Source: JAAAOH01 sp041686235 (lineage in GTDB: Bacteria; Spirochaetota; Spirochaetia; DSM-27196; PWMO01). From it: DNA of 20,364 bases. Each line of letters opens with the position of its first letter. Positions within the stretch are counted from its first letter, which is position 1. A model generated the notes under the pieces. The model saw only the letters and a program-made list of their open reading frames with translations. It searched no databases and was not told the DNA's origin. The DNA lies in assembly GCA_041686235.1 (NCBI GenBank), contig JAWLED010000051.1:1-20364 (forward strand), in the 5' to 3' direction. The position numbers and the translations under genes are program-made. Below are positions 7,459 through 15,011 of this stretch, in pieces.

Positions 7459-9269
7459 TCGGGGGCCCCTTCGGCTCGCGCCCCCTCGTCCCGACCGTGT
7501 TCGGCCCGACCGCCGTGGTCCGGTCCGCCGTCGCCCGGCCCGCCGTCGCCCGGCCCGCCGTAGGCGTCGATAATCGAATTGAGCATGGCTTCGGTTTCGG
7601 CGGCGTTCTCCCCCATAAGAGATGCAATCTGCTGGACGGTGGCGAGGTTCTTTCGGATGACCTCCTGGGCTCGGGTGACCACCCGATCACGGTGCACCCA
7701 GGGCGCGGTAACGTCCTGGAAAATGCCGCCCGCCACTTGGCCCCGCTCGATAACGAAAACGCTTCCGTTGAGGACTCGGTTGTTAAGCCGGATATCCTCG
7801 TTGAGGACTTCCGCCCGGCCTTGCACCGCGTCGCGAAAGAGATGCGCGAAATCGACGAGCTCGGAGAGCACAACGCCTTCGAGGCCCGGTTTTGCATCGT
7901 AGAGAAGCTCCGCCTCCTCGCCGGCGAGACGCGCAAAGTTCTCGTTGCACTCCACGATACGCAGCCGGGAGTCGACGATGACCACCCCGGAGGGTACGGC
8001 CTTGAGCAGTGCGTTTGCCTTCTTCTGTGCGATCTTTCGCATGTAGCCCGCGCACATCATCTGCTCGGCGTGCCCTTCGATGAGGGCGACGGCGAAGTCC
8101 CGGCAGGTTTCGTAGCCGCAGCTTCCGCAGTTGAGCTCGTCGGCCTGCTCATATTTTCCGACGATCCGGAGCGCACCTCGGATGTCCGATGGGGCATGTC
8201 TCGTTGTCTCGACTGTTTCAGAGCTAAACTGATGGGAGATGTCGAGCCCCGAGTGGCGCGGGTAGCGCGCGTTTTCGTAGTCGGCATAGCGAAGCACTCG
8301 GTGGCGCTTTCCGATGGTGCCGCCCCGGCTCTGGGAGCGCGGGCCGTTCACGCAGCCGCCGTCGCAGGCAAGGAGCTCGACAAACACGGGACAGCTCGGT
8401 TCGATCTCATCGAGCTCCCCGAGGGCTGAGTGGACGGACTCCACCCCGGAGATCGCCATGTAGTGCGCGTCGGTAACGGAGCAGTTGCGCTTCATCGTGG
8501 CAACCATGCCTCCCTCGATCGGGTAGACCGCACCCTCCTCAGCGTTCACGGGTACGAATCCGGCATCGGCGGGCCCGGCAACCGGCGGCGCTTCGGAGAC
8601 ACCGAGGTCTATGCCCGCCTCGTCGAACCAGCGCCGAAGGTCCTCGAAGGTGATGGCTACATCGACGAGGTCGGGCGTCTTGTCCGCCTCTCGCTTTTTG
8701 CCAACGCAGGGACCGATGAACACGACGCCGATCTCCTCGCCGTACTCCTGCTTGAGCATGAGGGCGTGGCTCTGAAGCGGGGAGTATACCGAAGTCAGCT
8801 TCGAAACGTGCTGCGGGTAGTACTTGCTTACAAACTCCACGGCCGTCGGGCAGGCGGTAGAAATGCGAAGAGAGGCCGGGCTCTGCTCGAGCTCATGAGC
8901 GAGCCGCGCCGATACTTCCTGTGCGCCGAGCGCCGTTTCCGATACGCCCGCGAAGCCCAGTTGCTCGAGGGCCATCACGAGAATCTGAGGATCCGTGGTG
9001 GGAAACTCCGCCGCAAAGGACGGGGCAAGGGAGGCGTAAACGCGCGTCGGCGAGGCGAGGAGGGCTTGAGCGCGCGGCAGATCGTTTCGCACGCGCTTCG
9101 CGCCCACCGGACACACCGCCACGCAATGTCCGCACAACACACAGCGGTCCGGCATCACTTGAGCGCGGCCGTTCTCGACGCGGATGGCCTTTGGGATGCA
9201 CTCGCGCACGCACTTGTAGCAGTCTTGGCACTCGGTCTTCTCGGTATAAATGGGGCTCAGTCGGTCCAT
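7455..9269 (-). CDS. hydS: Sensory (group C) [FeFe]-hydrogenase with PAS domain
   Basis: The 604-residue product has, in order: an N-terminal 2x[4Fe-4S] ferredoxin domain (Cys14/17/20/24 and 43/46/49/53); an H-cluster domain with Cys140 (STACP), Cys188 (GPCVGKK), and Cys302 and Cys306 (ELLACDGGC); a CX2CX4CX16C Fe-S domain (Cys381/384/389/406); a PAS domain (about 425-530, VVIVDSRLRIVECNENFARL); and a Gly/Pro/Asp-rich tail. The domain order matches the putative sensory group C rather than catalytic hydrogenases. In the first H-cluster motif Ala139 replaces the Cys that relays protons in TSCCP enzymes, as reported for sensory HydS. It probably senses H2 or redox state in the cytoplasm and signals through the overlapping phosphatase gene. 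AAGG precedes the ATG at a short distance. No hydEFG maturases are in the window. Confidence 0.92.
   Translation of the reverse strand: MDRLSPIYTEKTECQDCYKCVRECIPKAIRVENGRAQVMPDRCVLCGHCVAVCPVGAKRVRNDLPRAQALLASPTRVYASLAPSFAAEFPTTDPQILVMALEQLGFAGVSETALGAQEVSARLAHELEQSPASLRISTACPTAVEFVSKYYPQHVSKLTSVYSPLQSHALMLKQEYGEEIGVVFIGPCVGKKREADKTPDLVDVAITFEDLRRWFDEAGIDLGVSEAPPVAGPADAGFVPVNAEEGAVYPIEGGMVATMKRNCSVTDAHYMAISGVESVHSALGELDEIEPSCPVFVELLACDGGCVNGPRSQSRGGTIGKRHRVLRYADYENARYPRHSGLDISHQFSSETVETTRHAPSDIRGALRIVGKYEQADELNCGSCGYETCRDFAVALIEGHAEQMMCAGYMRKIAQKKANALLKAVPSGVVIVDSRLRIVECNENFARLAGEEAELLYDAKPGLEGVVLSELVDFAHLFRDAVQGRAEVLNEDIRLNNRVLNGSVFVIERGQVAGGIFQDVTAPWVHRDRVVTRAQEVIRKNLATVQQIASLMGENAAETEAMLNSIIDAYGGPGDGGPGDGGPDHGGRAEHGRDEGARAEGAPE
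7525..7560. repeat. 15-bp tandem repeat encoding the HydS tail
   Basis: Two perfect copies of CCGCCGTCGCCCGGC (7525-7539, 7540-7554) and a partial third encode GGPGD-type units on the minus strand. They lie inside the C-terminal tail of the sensory hydrogenase, after the PAS domain. The unit is a multiple of three, so copy-number change would keep the frame. Confidence 0.75.
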
Positions 9270-9344
9270 GGCGCCTTATGCTCTCTCGGCTCCGCCCCTG
9301 AGCAGGGTGCACGCCGCGAGCCTTTTAGCTATAGAATTATCGAT

Positions 9345-9373
9345 ATAATATTCCCGAACAATGCGTTGATCAA
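9345..9373 (-). promoter_or_regulatory. Candidate promoter for hydS-phosphatase operon
   Basis: On the minus strand TTGATC (9368-9373) is followed after exactly 17 bases by TATTAT (9345-9350), matching 4 of 6 and 5 of 6 consensus bases in a locally AT-rich patch. The predicted leader is about 70 nt. The rest of the 341-bp divergent region (9270-9610) holds no further gene that I can support. A short stem CGGGG/CCCCG at roughly 9415-9435 is present, and no convincing plus-strand promoter is visible. Confidence 0.45.
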
Positions 9374-9610
9374 GGCCTCAGCGGGGCCCTTGGCCTGCCA
9401 CCACCTCCCGCAACACGGGGATCGACTGCTGCCCCGGGTGCGTGGTGCGCGGTGCGTGGCGCCGCAATTCGCCCCAAACGGCGCATATACCGAACTTTTG
9501 CTTGCCTCAGCGCGAATCTGTATGTACGCTATGACTGTATTCTTTCGGAGCCCTCCTGTACGACGTACCTGCAGTTGGTTCCGGCGACCGTGTCGCCCAA
9601 GGAGGTAACG

Positions 9611-10432
9611 ATGCGCGGACTCGTACTCAATTATGTCAACATGCCGAGGTTTTTAAAAAAGCCCATGTGGCGTGTGTGGCATAACACGCTCATTTCCTTT
9701 GAGAAACAGGACGTTGCGGTCAACTTTATGAACTATGGGTATGCGCCGGTTGACGCCGATCCCGCCACGATCACGCTCGACAGAGCAGACGAGGCCGAGC
9801 GCTACGGCGCTCAGCTCTACCATTTTGCAGCGTCTCACACCAATCTCGAGGGCAAGGACGTGCTCGAGGTCGGCTGCGGCCGCGGTGGCGGGGCGTCGTA
9901 TATCACCAAATATCTTCGTCCGAGCTCCTACATTGGCCTCGACCTCTCGGAGAACGGCATCAAGTTCTGCAACCGCCACCACAATGTAGCGAACCTCCGG
10001 TTCGTACGCGGCGACGCGGAGTCACTGCCGTTCGAAAACGAGCAGTTCGACGCGCTCATAAATGTCGAGTCCTCGCGTGCCTACAATCATATCGAGCGGT
10101 TCTTTGCCGAGACTTATCGCGTGCTGAAGCCCGGCGGAGCCTTCCTTTTGACCGACATGCGGCAGAAAAACTACCTCGAGGAGCTCGACGAACAGGTGCA
10201 GAACGCCGGATTTCGCGTGGATGCAAAACACAACATCACCGAAAACGTCGTGCGCGCGCTCGACGTCGACGATGACCGCAGAAAAACGCTCATTCGGAAG
10301 AAGGTACCCAAGCCGGTGCTGAAGATGTTTGGTGAGTTTGCCGGTATTCGCGGCTCCGGGCGCTACGCATCGTTTGCAAGCGGTGCCATGCAGTACGTGA
10401 GCTACTTGCTGACAAAACCGGCCGAGGCGTAA
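9611..10432 (+). CDS. Class I SAM-dependent methyltransferase
   Basis: A 273-residue Rossmann-fold methyltransferase. SAM-binding motif I is VLEVGCGRGGG (residues 84-94). It is followed by YIGLDLSENGI with the ribose-contacting acid, RGDAESLPF (adenine region), and the strand FDALINVES with a post-motif YRVLKPGGAFLLTD. The overall pattern resembles small-molecule or lipid methyltransferases, such as the phthiotriol/glycolipid and sterol-type enzymes. The substrate cannot be named from the sequence. The ATG at 9611 sits 5 bases after GGAGG (9601-9605), within a full AAGGAGGT site, which decides the start. The frame is open further upstream to 9452 but without such a signal. It is the first of three plus-strand genes with short gaps. 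Confidence 0.88.
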   Translation: MRGLVLNYVNMPRFLKKPMWRVWHNTLISFEKQDVAVNFMNYGYAPVDADPATITLDRADEAERYGAQLYHFAASHTNLEGKDVLEVGCGRGGGASYITKYLRPSSYIGLDLSENGIKFCNRHHNVANLRFVRGDAESLPFENEQFDALINVESSRAYNHIERFFAETYRVLKPGGAFLLTDMRQKNYLEELDEQVQNAGFRVDAKHNITENVVRALDVDDDRRKTLIRKKVPKPVLKMFGEFAGIRGSGRYASFASGAMQYVSYLLTKPAEA

Positions 10433-10480
10433 CAACGCGGGGTCCTCGCGGGGTGCCGCCGTGGGAACGTTGAGGTCAGG

Positions 10481-10882
10481 ATGTTAGCGGTTCTCGATGT
10501 CGGGTTTGTTCTCCTCCACACGACGCTTACCCTGTTCAACATTGTCGGCTGGGTGTGGCACCCGCTGAGAAAAGCAAATCTCGTAACGCTTCTGCTTACC
10601 GGTTTTAGCTGGTTCGGACTGGGGGTCTTCTATGGCTTCGGCTACTGCCCCCTAACCCACTGGCACTGGATGGTGCTCGAGCGCCTCGGAGAGGCCGACT
10701 TACCGAGATCATACATCCAGTATCTCTTTATCCGACTTCTCGGGCTCGAGCTCGACGCGGGCCTCGTCGACGCCGGCGTGCTCATTAGCTTTCTCGCCGC
10801 ACTCGCCGCCTCGGTGGTACTCAACCTGCGGGACCGGCGACGGCGGCTGCAGGCAGCCAATCACGGCGCGGCAGGCGGATAG
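10481..10882 (+). CDS. DUF2784-family membrane protein
   Basis: A 133-residue integral membrane protein with about four hydrophobic segments (roughly residues 3-23, 32-52, a weaker one around 75-90, and 93-114) and a basic C-terminal cytoplasmic tail (RDRRRRL). The signature YCPLTHWHW followed by LPRSYIQYL is that of DUF2784, whose function is not known. GAGGT lies a few bases before the ATG. It begins 48 bp after the methyltransferase and ends 34 bp before the peptidase gene, so co-transcription is likely. Confidence 0.8.
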   Translation: MLAVLDVGFVLLHTTLTLFNIVGWVWHPLRKANLVTLLLTGFSWFGLGVFYGFGYCPLTHWHWMVLERLGEADLPRSYIQYLFIRLLGLELDAGLVDAGVLISFLAALAASVVLNLRDRRRRLQAANHGAAGG

Positions 10883-10916
10883 CCGAAACAGGCGGGGCGG
10901 AGGTATCTTAGCCTCG

Positions 10917-11987
10917 ATGAAGACGAACTCGGTTACAAATTGCGTGTCCCGCCGCGGGAGAGCCGTTATCGGCGCCGCGTTAGCCGGGGCCACGATATTT
11001 CTTGCGCTCATAGCGGCAAACACGAACGCCGCCTCGCACTCCCCCGGCGGGGATCGGACCGACAGCCGAGGCGAGAATGAGCAACCGCAAAGCGCCGGCG
11101 GCGCGGTCGGCTCCGATGGCGAGGTCGGCACCGTCGAGCTGCCGGAGCAATCCATCAGCGCGTCGCCGCTGCCCGCGCGCCGGCCGCTTCCCGGAGCGCG
11201 TGAGATGCAGGCAATCGCTGCCACCTATCCTGAGCGAGTCGAGCGGGTCGAGCTCAAAGACGGTGATTGGGCGGCTCTCATCGACGGGCAATGGTACTAC
11301 TGGTCGCGGGGGCGGCTGTTGCGCGAGGAGCTCCGCGGCCGGCACGAACAGTTTACCCCGATTCGCTTCTACAACTACTACCTCGGTCCGCTGCGCATAC
11401 CGCAGGTGGACCCCCAGCTCGAAGCTCGGCTGGAGAACATCCTCGACGATCGGCAAGCGAATCCACCGGTTCGACATCCGGGCTTCCAGGATGCCTTGTA
11501 CGGCCTGTCGAGCTACGATGAAGCCAACGACAAAATGAGAAACATAGATTTCCTCGGATTCAAAACCCGCATGCATCCGTTAGCGACCCAAGCGCTCGAG
11601 AAGGTCGAGGCAGATATTCGAGAACGGAGCGCGCACGACAAGGAGGTGGCGGAGTTCGTCCGGGGCCTCAGCACCGTAGCGGGGTTCAACTGGCGAAACA
11701 TCTCGGGTACGCGCGCGCGAAGCCTCCACAGCTACGGCATTGCCATAGACCTCATCCCACGGTACTACGACGGGGACTACGGCTACTGGAAATGGGCGGC
11801 AGAAGCGGACGTGGATGAGTGGTGGAAACTCGGCGAAGAAGAGCGCTTTACCGTTCCCCAACCTATCATCGATGCGTTCGAGCGCCACGGGTTCGTCTGG
11901 GGCGGAAAGTGGCTATTTTTTGACCCGATCCACTTCGAGTACCGTCCGGAAGTCTTCGAGCTATCGAATAGCCCACCCAACGATTAA
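10917..11987 (+). CDS. Secreted M15-family peptidoglycan peptidase
   Basis: A zinc peptidase of the VanY / D-Ala-D-Ala carboxypeptidase / L-Ala-D-Glu endopeptidase family, acting on cell-wall peptides outside the cytoplasmic membrane. The 356-residue product begins with a signal peptide (basic start, hydrophobic core about 17-33, probable cleavage after NTNA). A linker rich in Gly, Ser, Pro and acids (about 40-95) follows, and the catalytic domain is C-terminal. Zinc ligands are visible as His271 and Asp278 in SLHSYGIAID and His339 in DPIHFEYR, with Asp336 in the general-base position. HGFVWGGKW is the usual Trp-containing segment before it. GGAGG at 10899-10903 is 13 bases from the ATG, longer than ideal. 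Substrate bond specificity cannot be read from sequence. Confidence 0.88.
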   Translation: MKTNSVTNCVSRRGRAVIGAALAGATIFLALIAANTNAASHSPGGDRTDSRGENEQPQSAGGAVGSDGEVGTVELPEQSISASPLPARRPLPGAREMQAIAATYPERVERVELKDGDWAALIDGQWYYWSRGRLLREELRGRHEQFTPIRFYNYYLGPLRIPQVDPQLEARLENILDDRQANPPVRHPGFQDALYGLSSYDEANDKMRNIDFLGFKTRMHPLATQALEKVEADIRERSAHDKEVAEFVRGLSTVAGFNWRNISGTRARSLHSYGIAIDLIPRYYDGDYGYWKWAAEADVDEWWKLGEEERFTVPQPIIDAFERHGFVWGGKWLFFDPIHFEYRPEVFELSNSPPND

Positions 11988-12012
11988 CCTGTCGGTTGCC
12001 GTGACGGCACCG

Positions 12013-12109
12013 GCCGGGCGGACACCCGGCGGGATTCGCATACCCGGCCGGCCGGGCGCCCGCGGGATCCGGGCGCCCGAATAGGCAAACGCCCGGCGGG
12101 GTCCGGGCG
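12013..12109. repeat. Cluster of three GC-rich hairpins between convergent genes
   Basis: The 138-bp space between the M15 peptidase and lipoprotein stops holds three successive inverted repeats. The first is GCCGGG/CCCGGC (12013-12018, 12025-12030). The second is two copies of the palindrome CGGGCGCCCG (12053-12062, 12070-12079) that can pair with each other. The third is CGCCCGG/CCGGGCG (12090-12096, 12103-12109). A 14-bp palindrome (12043-12056) overlaps them. Loops are 6-7 nt. No T-run follows, so they may act as bidirectional, non-canonical terminators or RNA 3'-end stabilisers (inference). Confidence 0.75.
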
Positions 12110-12125
12110 CCGCGCATCACCAGAG

Positions 12126-12947
12126 CTATTCGTACTCCGCGAACTTGGCGGAGTAGTCCTCCCGCACCTCGATAAGCTCTCCCTGGAGCTCACCAGGATC
12201 GCCTAGACTCTCCCACTCGTAGAGCACGACCTGTCCGGGGACCTCTTCGGTTACCCACCAGCGGTATTCTACCGAGTCTCCGGTCTCCTCGTCGGTGTAG
12301 TCATAGACGAGCTTATCCGCCTCATAGGTTCCCGCGCCGACGGTAACCGACACCCGCTCTTCGCGGTATTCGCCCCAATCTTCGTCGAAGACCACCTCTT
12401 CTTCGTCGTAGTCGGGGTCTTCCCACTCGTCTTGCTCGCCGGAGGCCTCCTGAGGTTGTTCATCCACGTCAAATACCTGATGGCGGATTTCTCCCGTCTC
12501 CGGGTCGCGCAGGTATACCTCGAGGGCAGTGTAGTCCTCGTCGACCCGCGTCTCGTACTCGTATTCTTGCTCGTCGCCTTCTTCGGATTGAAACCGCAGG
12601 TACCACCAGGAGGTGCCGTCGTCGTTGCGCCTCAGCAATGCACGCTCGCCGATGAAGCTGGATTCTTCCTCGCCGTCGGTCGACACAATGCTCCACGTGG
12701 CGCCTTCGCCTTCTTCGAAATCGTCGAGGCCGGCCCCATAGCCGCCGAGGAAAAAGACCTGGGTATAGGCCATCTGAAACGCCATCTCGTCGGACCACAT
12801 GCTCATGCGCTGTTCGAGCGCCTGTTCCGCCGGCTGAGAGGCGGCGGCTCCCACGCTCTCAGATACGATACCACCCACAGACACACAACTCGAAAGCATG
12901 AACGCCGAAAGAACACCGAGGACCACGATCACACCTACGTTTCGCAT
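12126..12947 (-). CDS. Acidic lipoprotein of unknown function
   Basis: A 273-residue predicted lipoprotein. A short basic start and hydrophobic core lead to the lipobox LSSC, with Cys21 as the lipidated residue. The mature part is very rich in Glu, Asp, Trp and Tyr (for example QSEEGDEQEYEYETRVDED and an Asp/Glu run near residues 170-190). It appears to be mostly beta-strand and contains no catalytic motif that I recognise. The protein should be anchored to the periplasmic or outer-membrane face. The start at 12947 is chosen over the longer frame because GGAGG lies five bases upstream and the signal peptide begins exactly there. It is monocistronic: convergent with the peptidase, and about 195 bp downstream of mogA. 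Confidence 0.85.
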   Translation of the reverse strand: MRNVGVIVVLGVLSAFMLSSCVSVGGIVSESVGAAASQPAEQALEQRMSMWSDEMAFQMAYTQVFFLGGYGAGLDDFEEGEGATWSIVSTDGEEESSFIGERALLRRNDDGTSWWYLRFQSEEGDEQEYEYETRVDEDYTALEVYLRDPETGEIRHQVFDVDEQPQEASGEQDEWEDPDYDEEEVVFDEDWGEYREERVSVTVGAGTYEADKLVYDYTDEETGDSVEYRWWVTEEVPGQVVLYEWESLGDPGELQGELIEVREDYSAKFAEYE

Positions 12948-13018
12948 AGCTTCCTCCACCCATGTCAAAAAAAGAAGTCGATGCCGTGACCATCTACACA
13001 GCACCGCCCATAGGTTCT

Positions 13019-13046
13019 AGTATGGTCGTTTGGACTGCGAAGTCAA
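13019..13046 (-). promoter_or_regulatory. Candidate promoter for the lipoprotein gene
   Basis: On the minus strand TTGACT (13041-13046) and CATACT (13019-13024) are 16 bases apart, matching 5 of 6 and 4 of 6 consensus bases. The predicted leader is about 65 nt. The remaining space up to the mogA stop (13070-13143) is GC-rich with palindromes such as GCCGCCGGCGGC, a possible end for the Moco transcript. Confidence 0.35.
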
Positions 13047-13143
13047 GCAAATTGCCGCTACCTCGAGTACGTGCTCGCGGGACGGGCGGGGCGCCGCCGG
13101 CGGCGAGGGGCCGCGCGCCAGGGGTGCCCCGCCGGCGCTGCTC

Positions 13144-13754
13144 TTAGTGGCCCTCGCCCCGAAGCATCGCTCTCGCGTGCGCCATAATGGGGGCAATCAC
13201 GCGCACGGCAAGGGAGGCCCCGCGCACCGAACCCGGAACGTTGACAACAATGGTAGAGCCGCGGACGCCGGCGTACCCGCGCGAGAGCATTGCTGTGGCG
13301 GTCTCCGCCATCGACTCGCGCCGAATGGTTTCCGAGATACCGGGGAGCTCACGCTCACAGAACGCGCGCGTTACCTCCGGAGTCACATCGCGCGGCGCGA
13401 GCCCGGTCCCGCCGGTGGTAATGATGAAATCGGGGGCGCCTAACTCGGGGGGCGGCGAGTCNNNNNNNNNNNNNNNNNNNNNNNNNNNNNNNNNNNNNNN
13501 NNNNNNNNNNNNNNNNNNNNNNNNNNNNNNNNNNNNNNNNNNNNNNNNNNNNNNNNNNNNNACTCGGGGGGCGGCGAGTCGGCGAGCCTCTCGAGTGCGG
13601 CACGAATCTGGGGCGCCTCGTCGGGGACGACCTCACGCTCGCACTGCGCCTCCACGCCCTCCTCGCGCAACACTCGCTCTATCTCGGGGCCGGAACGATC
13701 CGCATACTCACCGCGAAAGGCACGGTCCGATATGGTAAGAACAACTACTCGCAC
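13144..13754 (-). CDS. mogA: MogA/MoaB-type molybdopterin adenylyltransferase, split by a scaffold gap
   Basis: Activates molybdopterin by adenylylation so that MoeA can insert molybdate (Moco pathway, cytoplasm). The N-terminal part (13754-13562) reads VVLTISDRAFRGEYADRSGP. The C-terminal part (13461-13144) reads FIITTGGTGLAPRDVTPE, the family signature, then GSTIVVNVPGS. The 100-N gap separates them and puts them out of frame as given. The 19 bases on each side of the gap are identical. Joining through a single copy gives one uninterrupted frame of 163 residues, the usual length for MogA/MoaB, running ADSPPPELGAPDFIITTGG. So the gene is probably intact and the gap artificial. The GTG start overlaps the end of moaC by 10 bp; it is last in the moeA-moaA-moaC-mogA operon. 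Confidence 0.9.
13462..13561. other. 100-N scaffold gap 2, inside mogA
   Basis: One hundred Ns are flanked by the same 19-base sequence, ACTCGGGGGGCGGCGAGTC, at 13443-13461 and 13562-13580. Removing the Ns and one copy restores an intact MogA frame, so the true gap size is probably negative (a 19-bp contig overlap). Confidence 0.95.
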
Positions 13755-14209
13755 GACTCCGCGTCCTCTTTGTGTTTTTCCACCAGGTGTATGTCGCCGA
13801 TCTGCATCTCTTTGTCGACGGCCTTACACATGTCGTAGACGGTAAGTGCGGCAACCGAGACCGCGGTAAGCGCCTCCATTTCGACGCCGGTGCGGCCGGT
13901 GCACCGCGCGGTTGCCCGCATCGATACGCCGTCCTCCTCGAGACGGCAATCGAGATCAGCATGGTCTAACCCCAGCGAGTGGCACAGGGGAATGAGATCC
14001 GGCGTGCGCTTCGCCCCCATAATGCCGGCAAGCCGGGCAACGGTAAGAACGTCGCCTTTCTCGATGAGCTTCTCGCCGATGAGACGCACGGTTTCGCGGC
14101 CCAGGTAGATCTTGCCCGCGGCTACCGCCGTGCGGCGCACCGGCGGCTTCTGAGAGACATCCACCATGCGTGCGCTGCCGTCTTCGTCCAAATGAGAGAA
14201 CTCAGCCAC
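13745..14209 (-). CDS. moaC: Cyclic pyranopterin monophosphate synthase MoaC
   Basis: Converts the MoaA product 3',8-cH2GTP into cyclic pyranopterin monophosphate, the second half of the first Moco step. The 154-residue length is typical. Family segments are all visible: HLDEDGSARMVDVSQK at the start, GAKRTPDLIPLCHSL with the active-site Lys and His, TGRTGVEMEALTAVSVA, and YDMCKAVDKEM with the second catalytic Lys. The GTG start at 14209 lies one base past the moaA stop. It uses AGGAGG (14215-14220), located within the last codons of moaA, as its ribosome-binding site. The stop overlaps the mogA start. Confidence 0.96.
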   Translation of the reverse strand: MAEFSHLDEDGSARMVDVSQKPPVRRTAVAAGKIYLGRETVRLIGEKLIEKGDVLTVARLAGIMGAKRTPDLIPLCHSLGLDHADLDCRLEEDGVSMRATARCTGRTGVEMEALTAVSVAALTVYDMCKAVDKEMQIGDIHLVEKHKEDAESCE

Positions 14210-14210
14210 G

Positions 14211-15011
14211 CTACCCTCCTATGGAAACCATAGTACGATTGCTGCAGGTCGTACCGGCTCTCGGCTTCACGCGTACCGCCTCCCGCAGAGACGCGCCGGG
14301 ATCCGCGAGGTCTACGGGAACCTCGACGTTCGACTGCAGGCACGGCTTGAGCACCCCGTCGGCGGTGAGCCTGAGCCTATTGCACGCTTCACAGTCGGGA
14401 GGGCGGTCAAAGCGGTGTTCGCTCTGCTTCTCGCTGTCGAGGCGATAGTGGGCGATGAGCTGGAGCATCATACCCCGCTCATCGCAGAACTTCTCCATCG
14501 TCTGTATCTCCGCCTCGCTCGTGGTCGGAGCCACAACCATGTTGATCTTGATCGGCGAGAACCCGGCGGCAACCGCTGCGTCTACACCGGCCAACACGTC
14601 CGCGAGGCAGCCCCGGCGGGCAATCCGTTCGAAAACCTGCGGGTCGAGGGTGTCGAGGGAGATGTTCACACTCGAGAGCCCGGCCTCTCGCAACTGCGCC
14701 GCGTGGCGGGAGAGGAGAGCGCCGTTGGTGGTCATGCCGATATGCTCGATCCCCGATATGCGCGAGATCTGAGAGACGAGCGCAGCGATGTTTCGCCTGA
14801 CCAGCGGCTCGCCGCCGGTCAAACGCACCTTTCGAATGCCCAATGCCGCGCCTGCCTCGACAACCTGAGAAATGGATTCCAACGAGAGAATTTCACTGCG
14901 CGGACGGAACACTACCCGTTCCTCGGGCGTACAGTAGGCGCAGCGGAAATTGCATCGATCGGTAACCGATATGCGCAAATAGGTGATTTCACGGTCGAAT
15001 CTGTCTAACAT
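14211..15011 (-). CDS. moaA: GTP 3',8-cyclase MoaA, short form
   Basis: Radical SAM enzyme that rearranges GTP to 3',8-cH2GTP. The 266-residue product has the SAM cluster motif TDRCNFRCAYC (Cys20, 24, 27) and SAM-binding TGGEPL. The C-terminal cluster is CEACNRLRLTADG...PCL (Cys207, 210, 224), with GTP-contact Arg212 and Arg214. The essential Gly-Gly ending is also present. Compared with S. aureus MoaA (Cys24/28/31, Cys261/264/278; about 340 residues) the N-terminal motif is offset by 4 and the C-terminal by 54, so about 50 residues are missing between the clusters. The missing part covers the usual VRFIELMP region. The ATG at 15011 is preferred; an in-frame ATG at 15029 adds six residues. 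Its start lies inside the end of moeA. Confidence 0.93.
   Translation of the reverse strand: MLDRFDREITYLRISVTDRCNFRCAYCTPEERVVFRPRSEILSLESISQVVEAGAALGIRKVRLTGGEPLVRRNIAALVSQISRISGIEHIGMTTNGALLSRHAAQLREAGLSSVNISLDTLDPQVFERIARRGCLADVLAGVDAAVAAGFSPIKINMVVAPTTSEAEIQTMEKFCDERGMMLQLIAHYRLDSEKQSEHRFDRPPDCEACNRLRLTADGVLKPCLQSNVEVPVDLADPGASLREAVRVKPRAGTTCSNRTMVSIGG
14214..14220 (-). promoter_or_regulatory. moaC ribosome-binding site embedded in the moaA Gly-Gly codons
   Basis: The last sense codons of moaA, ATA GGA GGG, encode Ile-Gly-Gly and at the same time spell AGGAGG five bases before the moaC GTG. The functionally required diglycine tail of MoaA and the strong Shine-Dalgarno of moaC therefore share the same bases. 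Confidence 0.7.

Noticed and set aside
9452..9610. Longer start for the methyltransferase
   Set aside because: The added residues look like translated promoter DNA, and the AAGGAGGT directly before 9611 decides the start.
12963..12968. Perfect TTGACA on the minus strand ahead of the lipoprotein gene
   Set aside because: It is only about 16 bp from the ATG, so its -10 partner would fall inside the coding sequence. The TTGACT/CATACT pair further upstream fits better.
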